Assembly (NCBI GenBank): GCA_900544105.1 | Contig: UQUC01000063.1 | Span: forward strand, 1 to 13,292 | Source: an uncultured Oscillibacter sp. | GTDB lineage: Bacteria > Bacillota > Clostridia > Oscillospirales > Oscillospiraceae | Direction: 5' to 3' | Length of the DNA: 13,292 nucleotides | Notes under the pieces: generated by a model | Databases searched by the model: none | What the model saw: only the letters and a program-made list of their open reading frames with translations | What the model was told of the DNA's origin: nothing | Shown: one piece after another, positions 1 to 7,007 of the stretch | Layout of the letters: each line of letters starts with the position of its first letter | How positions within the stretch are numbered: the first letter of the stretch is position 1 | Translations under genes and position numbers: made by a program

Positions 1-1
1 C

Positions 2-373
2 GCCTATACGGACACCGCGGCGGAGGTGCCGGTATACGCTATGGAACCCCTGGAGCATATCTGTTATGCGCTGGGCGTTCTGACCGACCAGGTCCCCGCC
101 GGGAAGCTGTCCCTGCTGCTGACCGCCGCGGGACAGGCCAAAAAATCCGGCGGAAAATTCACGGCGGCAGACGCTAAGATATTGGAGACCCTGACCGGGC
201 AGGGCACGGCCTACTATTCCGACCGCTACGCCTGCGCCTACGTGGAGACCAAGGACACCGTGGCCTGGTATCTGGACGGCCGGGCCCTGACTGCCCGCCG
301 CCAGCTGCTGAACTGCTTCGGCGTCAGCTCCCTGTGCGTGAGCACGCTGAACGGGACCCTCTCTGTAAGCTGA
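2..373 (+). CDS. C-terminal end of an unrecognised protein (cut by window edge)
   Basis: The frame is open from the left edge, so this is the 3' end of a longer gene. A GTG at position 26 has no convincing ribosome binding site and is probably internal. About 123 residues are visible and end at TGA 371-373. I do not recognise the family with confidence. The last part (a Tyr/Asp stretch, then a tryptophan-containing strand, a helix with RRQLL, then FGVSSLCVSTLNG) vaguely resembles the closing strand and helix of TIM-barrel glycosidases such as GH18 spore-lytic enzymes. That is a shape impression only; no catalytic residues are in view. The gene converges on the PII-like gene and shares the hairpin at 427-474. 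Confidence 0.7.
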   Translation, partial: AYTDTAAEVPVYAMEPLEHICYALGVLTDQVPAGKLSLLLTAAGQAKKSGGKFTAADAKILETLTGQGTAYYSDRYACAYVETKDTVAWYLDGRALTARRQLLNCFGVSSLCVSTLNGTLSVS

Positions 374-426
374 TCCGACAGCAAAAACCGAGGGAGCCCC
401 TTGGCGGTTCAAACCCTATATAAAAC

Positions 427-474
427 AGCCCCTCATTTGCGGAGTGTGTAATCACGCTCCGCAAATGAGGGGCT
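427..474. terminator. Long perfect hairpin between convergent genes, probable bidirectional terminator
   Basis: An 18-bp perfect inverted repeat (427-444 with 457-474) surrounds a 12-nt loop. It lies between the stop of the left-edge plus-strand gene and the stop of the minus-strand PII-like gene. On the minus strand the stem is followed by a short T-rich run (TGTTTTATATA); on the plus strand the tail is weak (TTCCTG). It probably ends transcription from both sides, better on the minus strand. Confidence 0.75.
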
Positions 475-486
475 TTCCTGTGCGGG

Positions 487-1143
487 TTATTCGCCGAACT
501 GCCGCAGTCCCGCCAGGTCCGTGACCGGCAAGGAAAATGCCAGCGCCTGGGCCTCAGTCTGCATTCCGGCCTTTTCCATAATGGCCTTCATAATAGGCTT
601 CCGGGTCTCCGCCGAGGCGAGGATGAAGATCAGCTCCTTCTCAGACGCCAGCGACACTCCGAAGAATTTCTTCGCCAGCTCCGTTCCGGTCCCCTTTGCG
701 TGGACCGCCGTACCGCCGGTAGCCCCAGCCGCCCGGGCTGCGTCCATAACCTGATCCGTAGCGCCCTGATTGGCGATCACAACGATCAACTCGTGGGTCA
801 ATTCCTTTTCCATGCGGTCCTCCGCCTCCCCCTGTAACAAATAATTTTTGGCAGATGCGCCGCCGATGCTGGACACCGGCACCGCCATCATAACGCCCCG
901 GCCCGGAACATCCAGCCAGAGGTCCTTGGCCGCTTTCCGAAGCAGACCTCTCCGGCTGGGCAGCATACACAGCAGCACTGCCTTTTCCGTAGCTTCCAAC
1001 CCCAGGCAGTCCAAAACCTCTGTGGTGGCGGTGCCCCGCCCCAAGGCCGTGAGCACCAGCGTTGCCCCCTGTTCCCGGAACCATGCGGAGAAGTCTCCGC
1101 CCCGGCTCCGGTCCGTGATGGTAAGGATCAGATCAGCAGACAT
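487..1143 (-). CDS. Tandem PII-like (P-II family nitrogen regulator-like) protein
   Basis: A soluble 218-residue protein made of two PII-like halves, about residues 4-95 and 117-210. The halves align at an offset of about 114 residues: DLILTI (4-9) with ELIVVI (118-123), and GRGTAT (35-40) with KGTGT (150-154). Each half follows the strand-helix-strand order of the PII ferredoxin-like fold. Classical PII proteins (GlnB/GlnK, about 112 aa) form trimers and control membrane transporters through an extended T-loop. Here the T-loop region is short in both halves, and the uridylylated tyrosine and the usual glycine-rich B-loop are not evident. The ATG is preceded by AAGGGGGG at good spacing. It lies 13 bp downstream of the DUF1538 gene, so it is surely co-transcribed and probably regulates that membrane protein. 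Ligand unknown. Confidence 0.8.
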   Translation of the reverse strand: MSADLILTITDRSRGGDFSAWFREQGATLVLTALGRGTATTEVLDCLGLEATEKAVLLCMLPSRRGLLRKAAKDLWLDVPGRGVMMAVPVSSIGGASAKNYLLQGEAEDRMEKELTHELIVVIANQGATDQVMDAARAAGATGGTAVHAKGTGTELAKKFFGVSLASEKELIFILASAETRKPIMKAIMEKAGMQTEAQALAFSLPVTDLAGLRQFGE

Positions 1144-1156
1144 ATAACTTCCCCCC

Positions 1157-2728
1157 TTACAGTTCGATGATCTCGTCGTCCGCCGCCGGCAGCTCCTGTG
1201 CGGGCGCGGTAGGTGCTTCCGCCGCAGCCTTCTTCAGCTTGAGCTGATAGGCAAGGCCCAACAGTTGAATGGTGATAAGTGGCGTCATAGCTACCATGGC
1301 CACTACACCGAAAGCGTCCGTTACCACATTGCCACCCAGGGTCTCACAGGCGCCCATGGCAAAGGGCAGCAGGAACGTAGCCGTCATGGGGCCGGAGGCC
1401 ACGCCGCCGGAGTCGAAGGCGATGGCGGTGAAGATCTTCGGCACCACGAAGGATAAGCCGATGGCGCACAGGTATCCCGGCACCAGCAGTACAAAAATAG
1501 AAACGCCCGTCAGCACACGTAGCATGGCGAGGCCAATGGACACCGCCACGCCGATGGACAGGCTGGTGCTCATAGCCTTGCCGGGGATGGCTCCGGAGGT
1601 CAGCTCCTCCACCTGCCGGTTCAGCACATGGACGGCAGGCTCCGCCTGCACAATGAACCAACCCATCAGCATACCGATGGGGATCAGGACCCAGCTCTGC
1701 TCCAGAGCCGCGATCTGGCGGCCCAAATAGCTGCCGGCGGGTAAAAAACCCACATTCACGCCGGTCATAAACAGAACCAAACCGATATAAGTATACAGGA
1801 GTCCCACAGTGATTTTCAACACATTTTTTCGAGGCAAATGCAGAGACGTCACCTGAAACACGGCGAAAAAGGCCGCAATGGGCGCCAGCGCCGCCCCCAT
1901 TTCCTTCGCATAGACCGGAAGGCCTTGGGCGAACAGTCGCCACAGTTCCCGGCTGTCCCCGGCCTCCGGCACTACGGAGGGTACATAGCTTCCCGCCGCC
2001 GGGTACGCCAGTGCCAGCGTCAGCACCGCCAGCACCGGCCCCACAGAGCACAGCGCCACCAGGCCGAAGCTGTCCTCGCCAGCCTTGCCATCGCTTCGGG
2101 TGGAGGACACACCCAAGCCCAGCGCCATGATGAAAGGCACGGTCATAGGCCCGGTGGTCACACCGCCGGAGTCAAAGGCCACCGCCAGAAAATCCTTGGG
2201 GGCAAAAGCCGCCAAGGTGAAGATCACGATGTAGGACGCGATCAGCAGGCCGTTCAACGGGATCTGAAACAGGATACGCAGCAGCGCCACCACCAGAAAG
2301 ATCCCCACGCCTACGGCCACCGCCCCGATCAGGACAGCGTTGGGGATTCCCGGCACCTGTCCCGCCAAAACCTGAAGATCCGGCTCGGAAATAGTGACGA
2401 TGATGCCGATAAGCAAGCTGACACACACCACCACCCACAGCTTCCGGGATTTGGTCATCTGCGCGCCCACTCGCTCACCAATGGGGAGCATAGCGGTATC
2501 CGCCCCCAGGGTAAACAAGCCCATGCCCACGATCAGCAGCACAGCGCCTATCAAAAATGCCAGCAGCACGTCTGTGGGGACCGGAGCCGCGGTAAAACAC
2601 AAGATCAGCACGATCAGGGTAATGGGCACCACGGAGGCCAGCGCCTCCCTCACCTTTTCACCCAATATCGTTTTCGTCTGGCCGATCTGGTCCCGCCATT
2701 TCTTCCGCAGCCCTACAAACAAACGCAC
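1157..2728 (-). CDS. DUF1538 family polytopic membrane protein, putative transporter
   Basis: A 523-residue protein with many hydrophobic segments and a soluble acidic C-terminal tail (about 501-523). It consists of two homologous halves (about 56-242 and 308-494). Each carries the signature FDSGGVxxGPM (185-195 and 438-448), an SEPDLQVL/AEPAVHVL motif (114-121 and 362-369) and a DSFGLVAL/DAFGVVAM segment (219-226 and 471-478). Such duplication is typical of secondary carriers. DUF1538 proteins are widespread, and I know of no firmly assigned substrate. The GTG start used here lies only 2 nt after an AAGGAGG box (2731-2737). A TTG two codons later (2720-2722) has a better 8-nt spacing and may be the true start. 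First gene of an operon with the PII-like protein. Confidence 0.85.
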   Translation of the reverse strand: MRLFVGLRKKWRDQIGQTKTILGEKVREALASVVPITLIVLILCFTAAPVPTDVLLAFLIGAVLLIVGMGLFTLGADTAMLPIGERVGAQMTKSRKLWVVVCVSLLIGIIVTISEPDLQVLAGQVPGIPNAVLIGAVAVGVGIFLVVALLRILFQIPLNGLLIASYIVIFTLAAFAPKDFLAVAFDSGGVTTGPMTVPFIMALGLGVSSTRSDGKAGEDSFGLVALCSVGPVLAVLTLALAYPAAGSYVPSVVPEAGDSRELWRLFAQGLPVYAKEMGAALAPIAAFFAVFQVTSLHLPRKNVLKITVGLLYTYIGLVLFMTGVNVGFLPAGSYLGRQIAALEQSWVLIPIGMLMGWFIVQAEPAVHVLNRQVEELTSGAIPGKAMSTSLSIGVAVSIGLAMLRVLTGVSIFVLLVPGYLCAIGLSFVVPKIFTAIAFDSGGVASGPMTATFLLPFAMGACETLGGNVVTDAFGVVAMVAMTPLITIQLLGLAYQLKLKKAAAEAPTAPAQELPAADDEIIEL

Positions 2729-2760
2729 CGCCTCCTTCTCTGATAATAACTCGATAATTT

Positions 2761-2790
2761 ATCATACCATTTTTTACCTAAGCATCGCAA
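2761..2790 (-). promoter_or_regulatory. Sigma-A type promoter for the DUF1538/PII-like operon
   Basis: On the minus strand, TTGCGA (2785-2790) and TATGAT (2761-2766) are separated by 18 bp in an AT-rich stretch. The predicted transcription start is about 25-30 nt before the start codon. Confidence 0.6.
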
Positions 2791-2865
2791 CTTTTTATCA
2801 GAATCTTTTCGAATTATTAACAATATATGGGAAAAGTGCTGTGTGCGTCCTTGTGATTTCGCAAA

Positions 2866-2891
2866 AACTGCCCGGCAACAGCCGGGCAGTT
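2866..2891 (-). terminator. Intrinsic terminator after spoIIP
   Basis: An 11-bp perfect stem (2866-2876 with 2881-2891) with a 4-nt loop, followed on the minus strand by TTTTTGC. It starts 2 bp past the spoIIP stop codon and separates that gene from the DUF1538 operon promoter. Confidence 0.88.
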
Positions 2892-2893
2892 CC

Positions 2894-4048
2894 CTACTTG
2901 CTTCGTTCCTCAAGTGTTTTTGCCAGCTCCGCCGCGAACAGGCGCGCGGCCAGCTCCGCCTCCTCCGGGGCGTTTCCGGCTGTTCCCACCTCCACCAGCA
3001 GAGAACCTGTGGTGGCGTGTTGATTATAGCGGGAATTTCGCAGGAGCAGAGGGCGCATCAGCGTGGGATAGTCCGTCAGCGCCTGTTCCTGCACTGCCAC
3101 TGCCAACCGCAGATTCTCCATCCAGTCGGGATGGCTCAGTCCGCCGCCATCGCTGCCCATAATGAGGGAGAGCTGCGCCGCTGTCCCCAGCCCCTCGATC
3201 TCCGACACCACCTTCACCTGACTGCCGTCTGCCCCTTCTATGGCGTCCCGGTGGACATCCAGCACGAAGCGGATGGATGGGTACTCTTTCAAATACCGGT
3301 CGATCCCTGCCAGGGACCGGTCATAGGCCCCGGCGTACTCCGGATAGTCATACAGTGTCCGATCATGGAGCACGGAGATCCCTTCCTGGGCAAACACCTC
3401 CGCCATGGCGTCCCCCATACGGACTACATTGTACCGGGAATCCGTGGTGCGATGATCACCGGACCAGACGATGCCGTCATCCACCGCCGGAGTATAGCCC
3501 TCACTGCCGTGGCTGTGCAAAATTAAAATTTGCGGCGCTTCACCGGTCAGTTCCGCCGCGAAGGGCTTCAGTAGCTCCTCGTTGGAGAGGGTATATTGGG
3601 TGGTGTTTCGGATGTAGACCTTCCCGCAGACGGTGTAGCCGCTGGGATCCGTGGGGATCAGGGTCTTCGCCGTCACGCCATTGTCCACTCCGGCCGTCAC
3701 CGGAGCAGGCTGCGGCTCCTCCCGCACCGGCTGGGTCACGGGGGCAGGGTGCTCGTCCTCCGGTTCCTCCGCCGCCTGACGCCGCAGGTCGGAGATCTCT
3801 CCTCGTGCGGAAAGCAAGATCGGCGCCTGACTCAGCATCAGTACGGACGGCGCCGAAAGTCCGTCCCGCTGTCCCATCTCCCCTAACTGCCACCGGAGCA
3901 GCACCAGCGGCAATTCCCTCTTCACGGCCATCCACGCTCCGGCGGCATCGACGCTGCCCGCCGTGGTGTAGACGGTCCACAGGGTCGCTCCCGCCAGTAA
4001 CAGCGCGCCCAACCGTTGAGAGAGCCGTGCAAACCTCTTTCGTTCCAT
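2894..4048 (-). CDS. spoIIP: Stage II sporulation protein P (SpoIIP), peptidoglycan hydrolase
   Basis: SpoIIP is the amidase and endopeptidase that, with SpoIID and SpoIIM, thins septal peptidoglycan and drives forespore engulfment. The 384-residue product has a basic N-terminus, one membrane segment (about residues 14-32), a Pro/Glu-rich linker (about 93-118) and the extracytoplasmic hydrolase domain. Catalytic-domain motifs are ILHSHGSEGY (176-185), LDVHRDA (263-269), NQHATTGSLLVEVGTAGN (342-359). The chosen ATG (4046-4048) lies 8 nt after GAGG. A GTG at 4055-4057 would overlap that ribosome binding site and is less likely. It appears monocistronic, without the gpr protease gene that often precedes it. 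Upstream, only a weak sigma-E-like arrangement (GTCATTT with GCATAAG further down) can be seen, so mother-cell control is assumed from the family. Confidence 0.93.
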   Translation of the reverse strand: MERKRFARLSQRLGALLLAGATLWTVYTTAGSVDAAGAWMAVKRELPLVLLRWQLGEMGQRDGLSAPSVLMLSQAPILLSARGEISDLRRQAAEEPEDEHPAPVTQPVREEPQPAPVTAGVDNGVTAKTLIPTDPSGYTVCGKVYIRNTTQYTLSNEELLKPFAAELTGEAPQILILHSHGSEGYTPAVDDGIVWSGDHRTTDSRYNVVRMGDAMAEVFAQEGISVLHDRTLYDYPEYAGAYDRSLAGIDRYLKEYPSIRFVLDVHRDAIEGADGSQVKVVSEIEGLGTAAQLSLIMGSDGGGLSHPDWMENLRLAVAVQEQALTDYPTLMRPLLLRNSRYNQHATTGSLLVEVGTAGNAPEEAELAARLFAAELAKTLEERSK

Positions 4049-4113
4049 TTGCTTCACCTCTTAGGACAACCTTATGCGCCACGGGTCCGAAAAATGACCA
4101 TCCAATGAAAAAC

Positions 4114-4137
4114 CGCCCGGTACATTCGTACCGGGCG
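4114..4137 (-). terminator. Intrinsic terminator after endonuclease IV gene
   Basis: A 10-bp perfect stem (4114-4123 with 4128-4137) with an ATTC loop, followed on the minus strand by GGTTTTTCATT. It lies 31 bp past the nfo stop codon. Confidence 0.87.
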
Positions 4138-4167
4138 TTCCTCTATCTCAATGTCATTTATCCAAAT

Positions 4168-4998
4168 TCATTCCGTGAGGCTTCGCATCAGGGCGATCTC
4201 CTTGGCATAGCCAGGCAATTCGTTAGGCGTTTCCAGGCAAAAGGGCAGATTTTTTAGCACCGGATGGTTCACCACCCGCGCCAGCGCCTCCTGGCCAATG
4301 CACCCCTCCCCGATCCGGGCGTGGCGGTCCTTGTGGGCGCCGCAGGGGTTCAGGCTGTCATTCAAATGAACGGCCCGCAGCCGGTCCAGTCCGATGACCC
4401 GATCAAATTCCGTCAAAACGCCGTCCAGATCGTGAATGATGTCATACCCGGCGTCGGAAACGTGGCAGGTGTCCAGACAGACCCCCATTTTCCCCGTCAG
4501 CTCCACCCGGTCCAGGATTTCTCGCAGTTCCTCAAAGCGTCCGCCCACCTCGCTGCCCTTCCCGGCCATGGTCTCCAGCAATACCGTGGTAGACTGTTCC
4601 GGGGTCAGGATGGCGTTAAGCCCTTCCGCGATATAGGTGATCCCAGCTTCGCTCCCCTGTCCCACATGGCTGCCGGGGTGGAAATTATAGAGCTGTCCCG
4701 GTATGTGCTCCATACGGTGCAAATCGTCCGCCATGGTGTCCCGTGCGAAAAGACGGTTTTGTTCCTCCGCACCGCAGAGATTCAGGGTATACGGGGCGTG
4801 GGCGATGATCGGTGCGAAGCAGTGCTCCTTCATGAGCACCACCAGCGCCGCCGCGTCCGCCGGGTCCAGTTCCTTGGCCTTACTCCCTCTGGGATTCCGG
4901 GTAAAAAACTGAAAGGTGTCCGCCCCAAGCTCCAACGCCTGCCGGCCCATAGCCAGAAAGCCCTTGGAGGATGATAAATGACAGCCGATGTGCAGCAT
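4168..4998 (-). CDS. nfo: Endonuclease IV (AP endonuclease, deoxyribonuclease IV)
   Basis: Endonuclease IV cleaves the backbone 5' to abasic sites in base excision repair using three zinc ions held in a TIM barrel. The 276-residue product has the usual family length and every expected metal ligand by motif: H67 (AHAPY), H107 (NFHPGSH), E142 (LLETMAG), D176 and H179 (CLDTCH), H211 (HLNDS), D224 and H226 (KDRHARIG) and E256 (LETP). The ATG at 4996-4998 has GGAGG 5 nt upstream. Reading further upstream to 5037 would run the coding frame through the promoter, so that longer start is rejected. It is transcribed from its own promoter (5026-5054), possibly also by read-through from the small upstream gene. 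Confidence 0.96.
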   Translation of the reverse strand: MLHIGCHLSSSKGFLAMGRQALELGADTFQFFTRNPRGSKAKELDPADAAALVVLMKEHCFAPIIAHAPYTLNLCGAEEQNRLFARDTMADDLHRMEHIPGQLYNFHPGSHVGQGSEAGITYIAEGLNAILTPEQSTTVLLETMAGKGSEVGGRFEELREILDRVELTGKMGVCLDTCHVSDAGYDIIHDLDGVLTEFDRVIGLDRLRAVHLNDSLNPCGAHKDRHARIGEGCIGQEALARVVNHPVLKNLPFCLETPNELPGYAKEIALMRSLTE

Positions 4999-5025
4999 AG
5001 AAACCTCCCGAAAAATAGTTTCTTT

Positions 5026-5054
5026 ATTATAGCACACCGGCTGTCGCCTGTCAC
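5026..5054 (-). promoter_or_regulatory. Strong sigma-A type promoter for nfo
   Basis: On the minus strand, GTGACA (5049-5054, one mismatch to consensus) and a perfect TATAAT (5026-5031) are spaced by 17 bp. The expected transcript starts near 5019, leaving a leader of about 20 nt before the nfo ATG. Confidence 0.82.
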
Positions 5055-5063
5055 GGGTCTTAT

Positions 5064-5234
5064 TTACGGAGTCTCCGCCTCTATCTCACCGTCCTGCGGC
5101 GTATCGGACAGAAACAGTTCCTCCGCCTGCCGCTGAACGGCGATCAGATCCTCCCGAAGCTGTCGGAGCGTTTCTTCGGTATCTGTCAATGCGTTGAACA
5201 GAAGCAGGTATTCTTTCGTCAGTGTATGGTTCAT
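5064..5234 (-). CDS. Small uncharacterised helical protein (56 aa)
   Basis: I do not recognise this protein. The ATG at 5232-5234 follows AAAGGA at 6 nt, which chooses this start over upstream in-frame codons. The 56-residue product has no membrane segment or signal peptide. Residues 15-42 read as one amphipathic helix rich in Glu, Arg, Gln and Leu, probably coiled-coil, followed by a polar acidic tail (Asp/Glu/Thr/Pro). It lies directly upstream of nfo and ends 10 bp before the nfo -35 box, with no terminator between. A TATGAT at 5283-5288 could be its -10 box, but no clear -35 accompanies it. A role in repair is not implied by position alone. Confidence 0.6.
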   Translation of the reverse strand: MNHTLTKEYLLLFNALTDTEETLRQLREDLIAVQRQAEELFLSDTPQDGEIEAETP

Positions 5235-5396
5235 ATAGTATCCTTTCTTTTCCGAATGAATTGCAATTTCGGAATACGGCTCTATCATACAAAATTTCCG
5301 GCTGCTTTTATGTCGCATTTTGTCGAACACATGCGTGTTTTTGTCATGAGCGGGCATTATTTTTCCAAACAAGCGGAATCTTGTCCCAAAAAGCGG

Positions 5397-5425
5397 TTGC
5401 AGGTCCAGATATCGGATGCTATGAT
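5397..5425 (+). promoter_or_regulatory. Sigma-A type promoter for the kinase/DUF3842 operon
   Basis: TTGCAG (5397-5402) and TATGAT (5420-5425) are separated by exactly 17 bp, about 33 bp before the ATG at 5458. Confidence 0.75.
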
Positions 5426-5457
5426 AAAAGGGCAAATGATCATGCAAGGAGGCACTT

Positions 5458-6528
5458 ATGAGTCCTGCGTCTACCGAGCAATTCCTTTTGGAGCAATATA
5501 CCGGGCATCCCGCATCCCAGCTTCAGGATCTGCGCAAAGCCCTCTACCAGAGCGTCTTTGGCTGCGGTCATCTGATCACAGACACCTCCGCCGCCGCAGA
5601 GGGTATCTGGAAGGAAGCCGTGGAAGCTGGACCGTGCAGCCGGGAGGTCGAAACGCTGGACGGTCCCTGGTCCCGAGTGCATCTGGGCGTTCTGGCAGAT
5701 GGTCTGACCCCTGAAACGTTGGCCTGCATTTTTGCCCGGTCTGCCGCCATGCCTCATGGCGGTGCAGATACCTTACAGGAAAAGCTGGCGATCCTGCGAC
5801 GGCTGATCCGCTCCGGCGCTCTGCCCTATTCCCCGTCAGAGGCTGAGGAGGAACTGGATGACTGGCAAAAAAACGGCTTCCCTGCCTGCCGCCACTCCGA
5901 GGAATACCGAGCCGCCTACCGCCCTGCCTACCGGGTTCTGCACTGCGCTTATGTCCGCCTGCTGCCGCTGCTGGCGGCCATTGACCGGACCTTGAAGGAA
6001 AAGTCCCGGGTCCTGCTGGCCATTGAGGGTGGCGCCGCCAGCGGCAAAAGCACCCTGGCAGAGCTGCTGACAGTGATTTATCCTGATACGGCGCTGTTCC
6101 ATGCTGACGATTTCTTTCTCCGTCCGGAGCAACGGACCGCCGCGCGCTACGCCCAGCCCGGCGGCAATCTGGACCGCGAGCGGTTGGAATCGGAGATCTT
6201 GGCTCCTATCAGTCGAAACGAAGCCGTCATTTACCGTCCTTTCGACTGCCATACCCTGTCCCTCCGGGAGCCGATGACCGTCCTGCCAGGGCGTTTGAAC
6301 ATCGTGGAAGGCAGTTACAGCTTTCACCCGGAATTGGCCCACTATTACGATTTGTCCGTTTTTTTGGACATTTCCCCGGAAACGCAGCGAAGCCGGATAC
6401 TGGACCGCAACGGTCCGGAGTGGGGCCAACAATTTTTCGACCGCTGGATCCCCCTGGAACAGACCTATTTTCGTGAAACAAATACAAAAGGCCGCTGCAC
6501 GCTGGCCTTAGAGGAGGAAATACGATGA
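5458..6528 (+). CDS. Uridine kinase-like P-loop protein with an extra N-terminal domain
   Basis: The 356-residue product has two parts. Residues 185-356 form a phosphoribulokinase/uridine kinase-type P-loop domain: Walker A GGAASGKST (191-199), an acidic pair after a strand (HADD, 215-218), VEGSY (283-287) and an Arg-rich lid (RSRILDRNG, 311-319). Such enzymes phosphorylate nucleosides or other small metabolites with ATP; the substrate here cannot be read. Residues 1-180 form a helical domain with LYQSVFGCGHLI (29-40) and YRPAYRVLHCAYVRLLPLL (154-172). It reminds me of stand-alone uncharacterised clostridial proteins, but I cannot name it. Typical uridine kinases are about 200-210 aa, so this is a fusion. 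Start chosen by AGGAGG 5 nt before the ATG. Its stop overlaps the next start (ATGA), implying translational coupling. Confidence 0.82.
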   Translation: MSPASTEQFLLEQYTGHPASQLQDLRKALYQSVFGCGHLITDTSAAAEGIWKEAVEAGPCSREVETLDGPWSRVHLGVLADGLTPETLACIFARSAAMPHGGADTLQEKLAILRRLIRSGALPYSPSEAEEELDDWQKNGFPACRHSEEYRAAYRPAYRVLHCAYVRLLPLLAAIDRTLKEKSRVLLAIEGGAASGKSTLAELLTVIYPDTALFHADDFFLRPEQRTAARYAQPGGNLDRERLESEILAPISRNEAVIYRPFDCHTLSLREPMTVLPGRLNIVEGSYSFHPELAHYYDLSVFLDISPETQRSRILDRNGPEWGQQFFDRWIPLEQTYFRETNTKGRCTLALEEEIR

Positions 6529-6953
6529 AGCTCGTTGTGATCGATGGTCAGAGCGGCCGCACGGGTGCGCTGCTGGTAGACCGGGTCCGGGCGGCGGGGC
6601 TCCCCTTGGAACTGTTGGCAGTAGGCACCAATGCCAATGCCACTGCCGCCATGATGAAGGCCGGGGCTCAGCGAGGCGCCACCGGCGAAAACCCGGTTCT
6701 GGTGGCTTGTCGGGACGCGGACATCATCGCCGGTCCCATCGGTATTCTGATGGCGGACGCCCTCATGGGAGAGATCACCCCCGCTATGGCGGTGGCCGTG
6801 GGCCAAAGCCGTGCGCAGAAGGTCCTGCTACCGGTAAATTCCAACTGCGGCAAGATCGTGGTCGGCATCCGGGACCTGACCCTCTCCCGGATCATGGACG
6901 AGGCCGTGGAGGTCCTGCGGGAGCTGTGCGGTCTGTCCGCCCAGCCACTTTGA
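6525..6953 (+). CDS. DUF3842 family protein
   Basis: A 142-residue protein matching the DUF3842 family as I recall it. It opens with a Rossmann-like strand and glycine loop, VVIDGQSGRTG (4-14). A conserved-looking VGTNANATAAMMKAGA stretch follows (33-48), then DIIAGPIGIL (65-74) and LLPVNSNCG (101-109). The glycine-rich start suggests nucleotide or dinucleotide binding, but no activity is established to my knowledge. There is no signal peptide or membrane segment. Its ATG overlaps the kinase stop by 4 bp and GAGGAGG lies about 7 nt upstream, so the two proteins are made from one transcript and may act together. Confidence 0.82.
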   Translation: MKLVVIDGQSGRTGALLVDRVRAAGLPLELLAVGTNANATAAMMKAGAQRGATGENPVLVACRDADIIAGPIGILMADALMGEITPAMAVAVGQSRAQKVLLPVNSNCGKIVVGIRDLTLSRIMDEAVEVLRELCGLSAQPL

Positions 6954-6964
6954 ACGAAAAACGC

Positions 6965-7001
6965 AAAAAGTGCCTGAGATTTGAAACCTCAGGCACTTTT
7001 T
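6965..7001. terminator. Bidirectional intrinsic terminator between convergent operons
   Basis: A 14-bp perfect stem (6965-6978 with 6988-7001) whose outer arms are A5 and T5, so each strand exits through a T-run. It sits between the DUF3842 stop and the stop of the second CHR transporter gene and serves both. Confidence 0.92.
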
Positions 7002-7007
7002 CATCTT

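Noticed and set aside
1838..2743. Plus-strand open frame of about 300 codons opposite the DUF1538 gene
   Set aside because: The composition is dominated by His, Gln and Arg and is a mirror of the sense gene; no start signal or recognisable domain.
4999..5037. Longer N-terminus for endonuclease IV from an upstream ATG
   Set aside because: It would put coding sequence over the TATAAT promoter and ribosome binding site, and the family normally begins close to the H-I-G-C-H-like strand.
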